IMG/VR virus record: IMGVR_UViG_3300021373_002313
Coordinates: 1-20,832 of that record
Strand: one strand, 5' to 3'
Length of the DNA: 20,832 nt
DNA from: a virus
Part shown: one piece after another, positions 7,421 to 14,432 of the stretch
How positions within the stretch are numbered: the first letter of the stretch is position 1
Layout of the letters: every line of letters begins with the position of its first letter
The notes under the pieces: generated by a model
Databases searched by the model: none
The model's input: only the letters and a program-made list of their open reading frames with translations
Told to the model about the DNA's origin: nothing
Translations under genes and position numbers: made by a program

Positions 7421-9268
7421 ATGGCAGAACAGAAGAACAATACATTGAGTCCTGAAACACAAGCAATTGTAGACCGCTTAGTGGCAGAAGGTAAATTGCT
7501 CCGACAAGATGGGACCAACTCAATTAAGTCAGTAAAGGAAACTTTATTGGATAAGTTCGCGCCTGCATTTGAAGCAATATCTGTTAATACCGAACAAACT
7601 GCTAAAGCTTTAGGTACAATGGAAACGTACTTTACAGGAAATACCGAACAGCTTGATGGTCTTCAAGCAGAAATTTCCAAAATGAATGAAACTGATAAGG
7701 CGGCTCTTGAAGCCAAACTTAAAAAGGATCGTGAAGATGCAAAAAAGGCAAAAGAAGATGCACGTGAAGGTGGAATGATTGACGGGTTTAAAGATATAGT
7801 AAAGAATCTTAAAACTGGCTTTAATGGAATGTCATCAAAGTTATCAGATATATCAAAACCTGGTAACTTACTTAAAATAGGTAAGTGGGCATTACTTTTA
7901 CCAATTATCGGTGGACTTGTAAAAGGAACCATTGAAGGATTCATGCCTGTATTTAGTTCGTTTATAAAATTTGTTGGTGAACATCCGTGGGCAACTTTAG
8001 GTACCGCACTAGTAGCATTCGCAGGTATTAAGTGGGCAACAATGTACGCTTCAATGATGATGGCTGCAAAAGTTATGGGTGTAAAGAATACTGGTGGTGG
8101 ACCAATGGTTATGGGAGGTCCTGATGGTCCTGATGGCAAGGATGGTAAAAAATCAAAAAATCCACTTAAAGGTTTAAGAGGCAAAATAGCTGGATTACTT
8201 AAAGGCGGAGTTGGTAAAGGATTAGCTTTATCTGTTATTGCTGGAGGAGGTCTATTACTTTTAGGTAATAGCGGTGATGAAGACGATGTTGATTTAGAAG
8301 CAGAGATGGAAGCAATCAACAGAGAGGTTGGTAAAAAAGAACAAGCAGCTAAAGATGAAATGCTTTTAAAATATGAAAATGAAAGAAGTGGTCTTGGTAC
8401 TATTATAACAAGTACATTAACAGGAGCGGCAGTAGGGTCAATTGGAATGTTGCCTGGAGCAATATTTGGAGCAGTGACTGGATTCTTTACAGGAGTAGGA
8501 CAAGTTGCTTACGAAAAGTTCAACGATATTAAACATGATCTTGATGAACTTCCTAACGCCTTAGAACAAGAATTAAAAAATGAAGAATACAATCAATTTA
8601 ATAGAAATCAAAGAGGACGCTCTACAGGTAAAAAGACCGATGCTGAAATTGAAGATTTAAAATTAAAAACCGATGAAAAGATTAAATCTATTCGTGATGG
8701 TCTTAGAGAACAAATATTTGGTAAAGATGGACAGGGTGGTATTCAAGGCGATTTAGAATCAATGCAAGCCCTTTTAGAAGAAGGTCCTAATGCAGAATTA
8801 ACTAAGACAGGCAGAAGAGGCAGAAAGGTAACAGTTGCTGCATACGAGTTTGGCGGAAAGAAATATACAGAAGAAGAATACAAGAAGTTAATTGAAGACC
8901 AAGAAAGAGAAAGAATATTAAGAGAAAAGCAACTCAAAGCAACGGAAAGAGTATTAGAATTAAGAGGTGTCGAAGCGGAGAAGATTGAAGCAGTTAATGA
9001 ATCAACAGAAAAACTTGCTCTTGCCGAAGATGATGCTGCAGAACAAGCCAAAAAGATTAATCCTCAAACATCTGATAGAGAAAGAAAGCAAAGTGTTGCC
9101 TCAGGTGGATTTGCATTGAATGTTACGAACAACTATTACAATAAAGGTGGTGATACTGTAGTCAACCAAAAATCTGATAACAGAGTTGCTTCAAATAAAA
9201 ACACTGGTATTGTAATGGGTGGTCCAGGTGGTGGTGTTACTGGTGGTTGGTTACCAAACGGAGCATAA
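7421..9268 (+). CDS. tail tape measure protein (gp29-like)
   Basis: 615 residues; T4 gp29 is 590. Residues 1-120 are charged and helical with a coiled-coil-like KKDREDAKKAKEDA stretch. Three hydrophobic segments follow: about 154-210 (WALLLPIIGGLVKG, then an ATLGTALVAFAGI segment), 264-284 (VGKGLALSVIAGGGLLLLG) and 325-362 (a Gly/Ala-rich TGAAVGSIGMLPGAIFGAV type). A long charged helical region spans 370-540. The C-terminus is Asn/Gly-rich. Hydrophobic glycine-rich stretches inside a helical protein are typical of tape measures, which span the tube, set tail length and may enter the membrane during injection. AAGGAAGAG precedes the ATG. It is the last gene of the rightward operon. Confidence 0.75.
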   Translation: MAEQKNNTLSPETQAIVDRLVAEGKLLRQDGTNSIKSVKETLLDKFAPAFEAISVNTEQTAKALGTMETYFTGNTEQLDGLQAEISKMNETDKAALEAKLKKDREDAKKAKEDAREGGMIDGFKDIVKNLKTGFNGMSSKLSDISKPGNLLKIGKWALLLPIIGGLVKGTIEGFMPVFSSFIKFVGEHPWATLGTALVAFAGIKWATMYASMMMAAKVMGVKNTGGGPMVMGGPDGPDGKDGKKSKNPLKGLRGKIAGLLKGGVGKGLALSVIAGGGLLLLGNSGDEDDVDLEAEMEAINREVGKKEQAAKDEMLLKYENERSGLGTIITSTLTGAAVGSIGMLPGAIFGAVTGFFTGVGQVAYEKFNDIKHDLDELPNALEQELKNEEYNQFNRNQRGRSTGKKTDAEIEDLKLKTDEKIKSIRDGLREQIFGKDGQGGIQGDLESMQALLEEGPNAELTKTGRRGRKVTVAAYEFGGKKYTEEEYKKLIEDQERERILREKQLKATERVLELRGVEAEKIEAVNESTEKLALAEDDAAEQAKKINPQTSDRERKQSVASGGFALNVTNNYYNKGGDTVVNQKSDNRVASNKNTGIVMGGPGGGVTGGWLPNGA

Positions 9269-9269
9269 T

Positions 9270-9294
9270 AAAAAAGGGATCCCGAAGGATCCCC
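9270..9294 (-). terminator. UUCG-loop intrinsic terminator ending the leftward operon
   Basis: On the minus strand a perfect 7-bp stem GGGATCC / GGATCCC closes a TTCG tetraloop and is followed directly by TTTTTT. This is a classic strong intrinsic terminator for transcripts arriving from the peroxiredoxin gene. On the plus strand the hairpin lacks a T run, so the tape measure operon is probably not stopped by it in the same way. Confidence 0.85.
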
Positions 9295-9349
9295 TAAAAA
9301 CGGCCGGGCTGGGTGCAACTTTATCAGTGTTGTCCAACGAGGATTGTTT

Positions 9350-9859
9350 TTATTGTTTTAAATAAGCAAGAACAGTTTCAGGCGAAGATTCACCATAAGG
9401 ATCTGTCGGACAATCATCTTCAAATCCAGGTTCAACAAACATCTTTTCAACAACACCGTCTTCTACGACAGCAGCATATCTCCAAGATCTTTTACCGAAA
9501 CCAAGATTATCCTTTGCGACTAACATTTCCATACCTGCTGTAAATTCACAAGATCCATCAGGAATGAATTTAACATTCTTGACTCTAAGATCTTCAGCCC
9601 ATGCATTCATAACGAATGTATCATTACAGGATACGCAATATACTTCATCAATACCTGCTTCAATAATTTGGTCATATAGGACATCGAATCCTGGTACTTG
9701 ATTATTAGAACAGGTTGGTGTAAATGCGCCAGGTAATGAGAACATTACAACTCTCTTACCACCAAAATAATCATTGGTTGTTGGATGTTGCCATTCAAAA
9801 TCACCTGTGTCTACATTTCTGCTTCTTACTTTGAAAGTAACGTTAGGTACTTGTTTCAT
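9350..9859 (-). CDS. peroxiredoxin (Prx5 / AhpC-TSA type)
   Basis: 169 residues from ATG at 9859. I chose this start because AAAGGAAA lies at the right distance; an in-frame ATG at 9889 would add 10 residues but sits inside a hairpin. The catalytic motif PGAFTPTC places the peroxidatic cysteine at C50, with the conserved RSWRYA (R124, R127) downstream. These identify a 1-Cys/atypical 2-Cys peroxiredoxin of the Prx5 group, which reduces hydrogen peroxide and organic peroxides in the cytoplasm using thioredoxin or glutaredoxin. Other cysteines at 75, 78, 104 and 150 could serve as resolving residues. It is the last gene before the terminator, 54 nt after Hsp20. As a phage-carried stress gene it may protect the infected cell's redox state. 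Confidence 0.9.
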   Translation of the reverse strand: MKQVPNVTFKVRSRNVDTGDFEWQHPTTNDYFGGKRVVMFSLPGAFTPTCSNNQVPGFDVLYDQIIEAGIDEVYCVSCNDTFVMNAWAEDLRVKNVKFIPDGSCEFTAGMEMLVAKDNLGFGKRSWRYAAVVEDGVVEKMFVEPGFEDDCPTDPYGESSPETVLAYLKQ

Positions 9860-9879
9860 AATATAGTTTCCTTTTAGTT

Positions 9880-9900
9880 GGGAGGCCATTGCGACCTCCC
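9880..9900 (-). other. hairpin between hsp20 and peroxiredoxin genes
   Basis: GGGAGG / CCTCCC arms (6 bp plus a T-G pair) with a 7-nt loop. On the minus strand it hides a GGGAGG sequence and an ATG (9889), leaving the better-spaced start at 9859. There is no following T run, so it is not an intrinsic terminator. It may be an RNA processing or stability element. Confidence 0.4.
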
Positions 9901-9913
9901 GGATTAAAATAGA

Positions 9914-10363
9914 TTAACCTTTGAGAAGTTCTTTCTCAGTTTTAATCTTAATTTTACGTGCTTTCTTTGCCTCAGGAATAATTCTTTCCAATGAGACAGT
10001 TAAAAGACCGTTTGCGAAGTTGGCGTCAATTACTTCAATATCGTCCGCAAGAGTAAAGCTTCTTTTGAACTTCTTGAAAGAAATACCACGGTGAACATAC
10101 TCACCGCCGCCATTGAAGTAATCACCTGCTTCATCCCATGTGGAACGAATGGTTAATACATCTTCTTTTACTTCGATTTCTACATCATCAATATCAAGTC
10201 CTGCCAAAGCAAGGTCAATATAGAACTTGTCTTCGTCTCTTCTGATATTGTAAGGCGGGAAGCCTTGTGATTGATGTACTTGAGGGAACTCCACCAATCT
10301 GTCGAAGACTCTATCGAATCCTACAGCAAAAGGGTGTAGTTGATTTATATTTAATCCAGTCAT
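9914..10363 (-). CDS. Hsp20 / IbpA-like small heat shock protein
   Basis: 149 residues from ATG at 10363, chosen because AAAGGAG stands 6 nt upstream; the frame extends 18 codons further to an upstream ATG pair. The N-terminus (HPFAVGFDRVFDRLVEFP) matches IbpA-type proteins. The alpha-crystallin domain spans about 36-127 (YIDLALAGLDIDDVEIEV) and ends in the signature ANGLLTVSLER (117-127). KIKIK near the C-terminus supplies the I-x-I motif used in oligomer assembly. It is an ATP-independent holdase that binds unfolding proteins. Hsp20 genes are a known accessory of marine T4-type phages. An early-type and a late-type promoter lie in tandem upstream, so it may be made throughout infection. Confidence 0.92.
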   Translation of the reverse strand: MTGLNINQLHPFAVGFDRVFDRLVEFPQVHQSQGFPPYNIRRDEDKFYIDLALAGLDIDDVEIEVKEDVLTIRSTWDEAGDYFNGGGEYVHRGISFKKFKRSFTLADDIEVIDANFANGLLTVSLERIIPEAKKARKIKIKTEKELLKG

Positions 10364-10450
10364 TTTTATCTCCTTTAATAAGCTAGATATTATTATTCGA
10401 TGGTTATTACCCATCACCTTTTGTAAAGCCCTTACGGCACCTTACTAAAT

Positions 10451-10458
10451 TATTTATA
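10451..10458 (-). promoter_or_regulatory. T4-type late promoter upstream of hsp20
   Basis: TATAAATA on the minus strand, beginning just downstream of the TATAAT of the early promoter. A start around 10445 would give an 80-nt leader before the hsp20 ATG. Confidence 0.55.
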
Positions 10459-10459
10459 T

Positions 10460-10488
10460 ATTATATACTAGTTTGATAAGAATGTCAA
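10460..10488 (-). promoter_or_regulatory. consensus sigma-70 promoter for hsp20-peroxiredoxin
   Basis: Minus strand TTGACA (10488-10483), a 17-nt spacer and TATAAT (10465-10460): a perfect match to the bacterial housekeeping consensus. It begins one base after the RegA stop codon. Confidence 0.8.
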
Positions 10489-10893
10489 CTATTCTTTTTT
10501 ACCAATATTATATTTAACTGTTAAATCCCATTCATTCTTTTCTTTAAATGAAATGATTTTTATTTGATTTAGAGAAGCAATTGGATCCGCTGATTTTGAA
10601 GGATCCACAATCTTAACAAGTTCCCATTCTTCTAATAGGTTCACAATCGTATTACGACGTGAAATGTCTTCTTCTGTTAATGTATTGTGCTTACCGTCTA
10701 AAATAAACAATTCTTTAAAATGTAGGATAGCATATCTTCCTTTCTTATGAAGGATGTGACAAGATTGATAAAGTTTCTTTTCTTTGCGACTCGATATACC
10801 GATACGAGTCAATGTTTCTTTAATCTTGAGGAAGCTATCTTGTGTGGGGAGTTCGACTTCTACGCCAACTCCTTTGAAAATATCTGTGTCCAT
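10489..10893 (-). CDS. regA: RegA translational repressor
   Basis: 134 residues; T4 RegA is 122. Blocks such as FLKIKETLTRIGIS, LYQSCHILHKKGRYAILHFKE, LTEEDISRRNTIVNLLEEWEL and the closing KIISFKEKNEWDLTVKYNIG closely match T4 RegA as I recall it. RegA binds the start-codon region of early phage mRNAs and blocks ribosomes. A short N-terminal extension (MDTDIFKGVGV) distinguishes it from T4. AAGGTG lies upstream of the ATG at 10893. As in T4 it sits beside the clamp-loader genes, directly downstream of gp62. A late box lies about 60 nt upstream, which may keep it expressed late. Confidence 0.96.
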   Translation of the reverse strand: MDTDIFKGVGVEVELPTQDSFLKIKETLTRIGISSRKEKKLYQSCHILHKKGRYAILHFKELFILDGKHNTLTEEDISRRNTIVNLLEEWELVKIVDPSKSADPIASLNQIKIISFKEKNEWDLTVKYNIGKKE

Positions 10894-10951
10894 GATTTAT
10901 ATTCACCTTATTAATTATTTTTAGTGGCATGGTATATAACCATATAAGATT

Positions 10952-10959
10952 TATTTATA
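10952..10959 (-). promoter_or_regulatory. late promoter upstream of regA
   Basis: TATAAATA on the minus strand in the 77-nt gap between gp62 and regA. Between box and start codon lies a 5-bp inverted repeat (ATGGT at 10929, ACCAT at 10943). No TTGACA-type -35 is present. Confidence 0.5.
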
Positions 10960-10970
10960 AAAATCATATC

Positions 10971-11363
10971 TTAACCACCTTCATTTAATTTTTCATGGAC
11001 AACTTCAAGTTGTTCTTTTGATAGAACTTTAAGATATTGTTTTGCTACGGTACGATTACATTGATATACTTGTTGGATTGCGTCAAGATTTGTATCCTTT
11101 TCGGCTTTAGGCCATTTGGAAAATCTTTTACGCTTTCTTAGAACAGAACGATAATAATCAAACTGAGCTCCATCAAATAAATGATGTCGCATATTCATTT
11201 CGTTTGCATGTAATATCGTATCTTCAAAATTAACGAAGCCACGGTTCACGATAAAGGCGTTGTACATCTTTTCAGTATGTTCAGGTATATCTGAGTTACG
11301 AATAATATCTTCCTTTGTAAAGGATGCAGCATTCATAAAATCAAATGGTGTTAGGTCTTTCAT
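10971..11363 (-). CDS. 62: gp62-like clamp loader small subunit (short form)
   Basis: 130 residues from ATG at 11363, preceded by a strong AGGAGGT; a TTG one codon earlier is less likely. T4 gp62 has 187 residues, so this is a short version. The start (LTPFDFMNAASFTKED) and middle (HHLFDGAQFDYYRSVLRKRKRFSKWPK) resemble gp62. It stands in the T4 gene position: after gp44 and before RegA. With gp44 it loads the gp45 clamp onto primer junctions. The gene begins inside the zinc-ribbon gene, overlapping it by 23 nt. The final 30 residues (QQVYQCNRTVAKQYLKVLSKEQLE) look like a small helical domain. Confidence 0.8.
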   Translation of the reverse strand: MKDLTPFDFMNAASFTKEDIIRNSDIPEHTEKMYNAFIVNRGFVNFEDTILHANEMNMRHHLFDGAQFDYYRSVLRKRKRFSKWPKAEKDTNLDAIQQVYQCNRTVAKQYLKVLSKEQLEVVHEKLNEGG

Positions 11364-11523
11364 CAAGTACCTCCTGAAGCTCTTTTGCTAATATGTCAAA
11401 GTCTTTACCACAAGATTCACACAAAGTAACTTTATGCTTACCTTCCGAAGTATTCATTTCAACAGTATATGCTTTCTTTTTTGTCGTTGTTGTATTACAG
11501 TTAAAACATCTTGTCTTTAACAT
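11341..11523 (-). CDS. small zinc-ribbon protein embedded in the clamp-loader operon
   Basis: 60 residues. Two CxxC knuckles, C6-F-N-C9 and C35-E-S-C38, separated by 25 residues, suggest one structural zinc site. The C-terminus is an acidic helix (DILAKELQEVLDE). The ATG overlaps the gp44 stop (TAATG), and the 3' end overlaps gp62 by 23 nt, so its translation is tied to both clamp-loader subunits. I know no T4 equivalent between genes 44 and 62. An accessory factor of the loader or a small transcription-linked zinc protein are possibilities; function is unknown. Confidence 0.75.
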   Translation of the reverse strand: MLKTRCFNCNTTTTKKKAYTVEMNTSEGKHKVTLCESCGKDFDILAKELQEVLDERPNTI

Positions 11524-12476
11524 TATACATACTCACATTCAATCATAACCTCAGTTAAGAATGCAACCATATTAATTTCTTGGTCAGCAACTAAACCTGA
11601 CTTGTACATATAATCAGCTAATGTAACTATAAATCCAGCTTGTGATTGTAAAGTTACCTTTTCTGAACACATATCGTAGATACGACGAAACATTTCATTC
11701 ATATCTTGGTCAGAATTCTTTGCTACCCATTTACGCATATCGGTAAATTGTTTACCTTTTAATAAACGAAATAGGTCATCAATAGATTCTTGTTTCAGAT
11801 TAACAAAGATACCTTCGTCAATTTTACCTGAAGCTGCATATGATTGTAGTTCAGTTAATACACGACGGAAATCAGGGAAGTGTTTTTCAATTACTTTAGC
11901 AACTACCTTAGGATCATATTGAACTTCTTCTCGGTCAAGAATTGCCTTAACACGTTTGAAGAATGCCATTGCCATCATTGGACGATCTTCGGTATCAATT
12001 GAAAAGTCAACTTCAGATAGTCTTGAACGTAATGGACTGATAATACGATTCTTGAAATTACAAGTAAAGATAAATCCACAGTTAGAGGAATATTCTTCAA
12101 TAAAGTTACGAAGAGCAGGCTGAACATTTGCTGCGTTCAGATAATCTGCTTCATCAAAAATTACATACTTACGACCTGTACCTGTTAGAGAAACAGCAGA
12201 TGCGAAAGTAGAGATATCGTATCGGAGAGTATCAATATTAACATTAAGAGAACCATTCTTTACGATATAATCGCAACCAAGTTCTTCAAGCATTGCCTTT
12301 GCGATTGTAGTTTTACCTACACCAGGACCGCCTGTTAATAATAGATTTGGAACACTGCCGTCTGATACGAACTTACGGAATGTTTCTTTTGTCTTATCAG
12401 GTAGAATAGTATCAGCAACTACTTGCGGACGATATTTCTCAACCCATAAGACTTCGTTTGATTTTGCATCAATCAT
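11523..12476 (-). CDS. 44: gp44 sliding-clamp loader ATPase
   Basis: 317 residues against 319 in T4. AAA+ features in order: Walker A GGPGVGKTT (49-57), Walker B VIFDEAD (105-111), sensor 1 TCN (138-140) and the S-R arginine-finger region (R152 in PLRSRLS), then the C-terminal collar domain. Four gp44 with one gp62 open the gp45 clamp using ATP. The start ATG lies in AATTATGATTG, close to the RegA target of T4 gene 44. A 7-codon frame (12492-12469) overlaps the start. A terminator-like hairpin precedes the gene, so transcription from gp45 may be attenuated here. Confidence 0.95.
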   Translation of the reverse strand: MIDAKSNEVLWVEKYRPQVVADTILPDKTKETFRKFVSDGSVPNLLLTGGPGVGKTTIAKAMLEELGCDYIVKNGSLNVNIDTLRYDISTFASAVSLTGTGRKYVIFDEADYLNAANVQPALRNFIEEYSSNCGFIFTCNFKNRIISPLRSRLSEVDFSIDTEDRPMMAMAFFKRVKAILDREEVQYDPKVVAKVIEKHFPDFRRVLTELQSYAASGKIDEGIFVNLKQESIDDLFRLLKGKQFTDMRKWVAKNSDQDMNEMFRRIYDMCSEKVTLQSQAGFIVTLADYMYKSGLVADQEINMVAFLTEVMIECEYV

Positions 12477-12508
12477 AATTCACCATAAACATAATATAAA
12501 AATTTGAG

Positions 12509-12537
12509 AAAAAGTTGAGGGCGTTTGACCACCCTCA
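12509..12537 (-). terminator. probable intrinsic terminator or attenuator upstream of gp44
   Basis: Minus strand stem TGAGGG / CCCTCA (6 bp) with a 10-nt loop, followed by AC and TTTTT. It lies between the 95-residue gene and gp44. The short stem and modest T run suggest partial termination, which would lower gp44 relative to the clamp. Confidence 0.55.
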
Positions 12538-12560
12538 CTTCTCGAGAAATGAGTTATTGA

Positions 12561-12848
12561 TTACTCAACAACTTTATCAGCTAAAGGAGCACCTTCAGTT
12601 ACTGATGTATCAACATTGGCATCCTGTTCACCAAGACTTGCGTCTTGCTGAGGTCCTTTCTGTCTTAAAAATGCTTCGATTTTATTTCTTAGCATTCCTA
12701 TTCCAGCAAGTTCCTGTCCTTGGAATCCACCACGCTGAGAGACTACGTCAATAATCTGCAACACAGTTGATAGGTCTCCAAGATTGATAACCACTTCTTG
12801 TTCTTGGCCTTGTTGTTGACCAAAGTTACCTTGTACTGGTTCATTCAT
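12561..12848 (-). CDS. small acidic Gln-rich protein between gp45 and gp44, unknown function
   Basis: 95 residues, ATG at 12848 preceded by AAAGGTG. The N-terminus is Gln-rich (GNFGQQQGQEQE). The centre VVINLGDLSTVLQIIDVVSQ, then GMLRNKIEAFLRQKG, looks like two amphipathic helices, and the C-terminus is acidic and disordered. There is no catalytic motif, cysteine or membrane segment. It starts 4 nt after the gp45 stop and ends just before a terminator hairpin, so it is cotranscribed with the clamp. T4 has no gene here. A clamp-associated or DNA-replication accessory role is a guess from position only. Confidence 0.6.
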   Translation of the reverse strand: MNEPVQGNFGQQQGQEQEVVINLGDLSTVLQIIDVVSQRGGFQGQELAGIGMLRNKIEAFLRQKGPQQDASLGEQDANVDTSVTEGAPLADKVVE

Positions 12849-12852
12849 AATT

Positions 12853-13515
12853 TCACCTTTTATTATAAGTCGACTTTGAATCTATAGCCACATAATATGT
12901 GACACCTTGACCTTTAAATTCTGAGATACCTTTTGAACAAAGCGTAACCTCATAATCCAAAGGCATGAGTTTTAAATTATCAGTTTTAATAATAATTTTA
13001 AACTCGTCGGCAGTATCCCCGATTTCAACGCCAAAGTCATCTGCGCCTTCGTTCGTACTGTCGATTGCTTTCAGATAGCATTTGCCGCCTTCGCCTACAA
13101 ACGCAATCTCTGAAAATTGTAATACCCCTGCTGCTTTGAGCACTGAAGTTAATTCATCATTAGATACATTAACTACAACATCTGCTGAAGGAATAGTAAT
13201 ATCCTTTTCAGGTGGTGTATGTATCATTGATAAATCTGCATAGACATATTTCGTTCTACGCTTACCTTCCGAGATAATAAAGTATTTATCAAAAAACTCT
13301 ACATCTGGGTCATTATATAAAGACAAAATTGATAAAAATCTTGAAAGATCGTATACACATGCATCTGATGGAATTTCATCAGGAATGTCTGCGATAGCAA
13401 TTAATGTCTTCTCCGGAGTGATAGTCTTAAGAACATTACCTTCTTTCATCAAGATTGACTTGTTGATTTGAGTAAAGCTTTTTAAGACCGTCAAAGTTTC
13501 GTTAGAAAATTTCAT
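12853..13515 (-). CDS. 45: gp45 sliding clamp
   Basis: 220 residues against 228 in T4. It starts MKFSNETLTVLKSFTQINKSILMKEG, typical of gp45, and has the two-domain beta-rich pattern of a trimeric clamp (PDVEFFDKYFIISEGKRR in domain one; DEFKIIIKTDNLKLMPLDYEVTLC in domain two). The clamp tethers the gp43 polymerase and, in T4, also activates late promoters with gp33 and gp55, consistent with the TATAAATA boxes here. The start lies in TATATTATGAAA with GGAG upstream, a possible RegA target. It is driven by its own perfect sigma-70 promoter. Confidence 0.95.
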   Translation of the reverse strand: MKFSNETLTVLKSFTQINKSILMKEGNVLKTITPEKTLIAIADIPDEIPSDACVYDLSRFLSILSLYNDPDVEFFDKYFIISEGKRRTKYVYADLSMIHTPPEKDITIPSADVVVNVSNDELTSVLKAAGVLQFSEIAFVGEGGKCYLKAIDSTNEGADDFGVEIGDTADEFKIIIKTDNLKLMPLDYEVTLCSKGISEFKGQGVTYYVAIDSKSTYNKR

Positions 13516-13550
13516 AATATAAGTTTCTCCATTGATATTATTTGTGGTAT

Positions 13551-13579
13551 ATTATATACCATTTACTTGGACTTGTCAA
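13551..13579 (-). promoter_or_regulatory. 45: consensus sigma-70 promoter for gp45, with palindromic -10 region
   Basis: TTGACA (13579-13574), 17-nt spacer, TATAAT (13556-13551). The -35 lies inside the end of the upstream glycosyltransferase gene. The -10 sits in a perfect 17-bp palindrome (13545-13561, arms TGGTATAT / ATATACCA with one central base) that could be a dimeric repressor or activator site. Leader of about 29 nt. Confidence 0.8.
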
Positions 13580-14432
13580 CAGGATTATAAGCTTTCTTAT
13601 TAGATTTAGAATCTGCAGTAGCAGTAACTCCTAGTTGACCTAGAGCACCCATGTCACCCTTAAAGATATAAGAACCAACATGGTTGATTTTCATCCAAGG
13701 ACACATCCAAACTGAAAGACCTGCTTTACGAGCCATCTTACAGAAAAAGTAATCCTCGGATAAGTACCTCTTTGACTCTGGGTCAATGACACAATCAAAG
13801 AAAGCATGAATCTCACGAGTACCGTCAAACTTGTCAGTACGAACATGGTCAGGTTTATATGATAACTCTGGATATGTGTCTCGATATCTTTCGAGAGCAT
13901 CTCTTGTAATTAACATAAACCCAGTTCCACCTTCTGCCACTTCAACAGGGTCGGAGAGTTTAAATTGTCTTATATCCGCAACAGGGTTAAAGACAAAATC
14001 TGATGTATATTGTTCAAGTTCAAAAGGATTTTCCTTTCCAACACCTTGCTGTGCTGCTACAGAAACCTTTTCCCATGCAATTGTTTTCTTTGGATATGGA
14101 CCGCATACAATATCATACTTCTCTGGGTCTGATATTTGTAATGCAAGTAATGCTAATGCATCTCTTGGGTCAAATCCAATATCTGAATCTATAAACAATA
14201 AATGAGTACAGTCAGAACGAAGGAATTCATCAACAATATAATTCCTAGCTCTTTGTACTAAACTTTCGTTAAATAAGAAATAGTATTTCATTGGAATTTT
14301 ATGCGATGAACATAACATACTTAAATCATTTGTTGACTTTGTATATAATCCTGCACAAGATCCACCATACATAGGTGTTCCAATAAAGAGTCGTTGTTTT
14401 TGTAGTTCTTCTGTTTTTACTTCTAATTTCAT
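13563..14432 (-). CDS. GT-A-fold glycosyltransferase
   Basis: 289 residues. The DxD metal/nucleotide-sugar motif is D82-S-D84 in LLFIDSDIGFDPRD, preceded by LVQRARNYIVDEFL. Downstream are EGGTGFMLITRDAL (168-180), the probable acidic catalytic E226-D227 in YLSEDYFFCKMA, and H251 in NHVGSY. This is the order of a GT2-like GT-A enzyme using a nucleotide sugar. No signal peptide or membrane segment, so it acts in the cytoplasm, on DNA, protein or a soluble glycan. The ATG overlaps the dexA stop (ATGA), so it shares the dexA transcript. Donor and acceptor are unknown. Confidence 0.8.
   Translation of the reverse strand: MKLEVKTEELQKQRLFIGTPMYGGSCAGLYTKSTNDLSMLCSSHKIPMKYYFLFNESLVQRARNYIVDEFLRSDCTHLLFIDSDIGFDPRDALALLALQISDPEKYDIVCGPYPKKTIAWEKVSVAAQQGVGKENPFELEQYTSDFVFNPVADIRQFKLSDPVEVAEGGTGFMLITRDALERYRDTYPELSYKPDHVRTDKFDGTREIHAFFDCVIDPESKRYLSEDYFFCKMARKAGLSVWMCPWMKINHVGSYIFKGDMGALGQLGVTATADSKSNKKAYNPVDKSK

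Noticed and set aside
7663-8319. Long minus-strand open frame (218 codons) opposite the tape measure
   Set aside because: It is antisense to a well-supported coding region, has a Ser/Pro-rich low-complexity translation and lacks a ribosome binding site.
9313-9543. Plus-strand frame downstream of the tape measure
   Set aside because: Antisense to the peroxiredoxin C-terminus; no ribosome binding site.
9880-9900. Hairpin as a terminator between hsp20 and peroxiredoxin
   Set aside because: Neither strand has a T run after the stem, so it was kept only as an RNA structure.
12515-12754. Plus-strand frame over the terminator and the 95-residue gene
   Set aside because: Antisense to a gene with a good ribosome binding site; begins inside a terminator hairpin.
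13691-13900. Second minus-strand frame inside the GT-A gene
   Set aside because: Alternative frame of a gene with a complete set of motifs; no independent signal.
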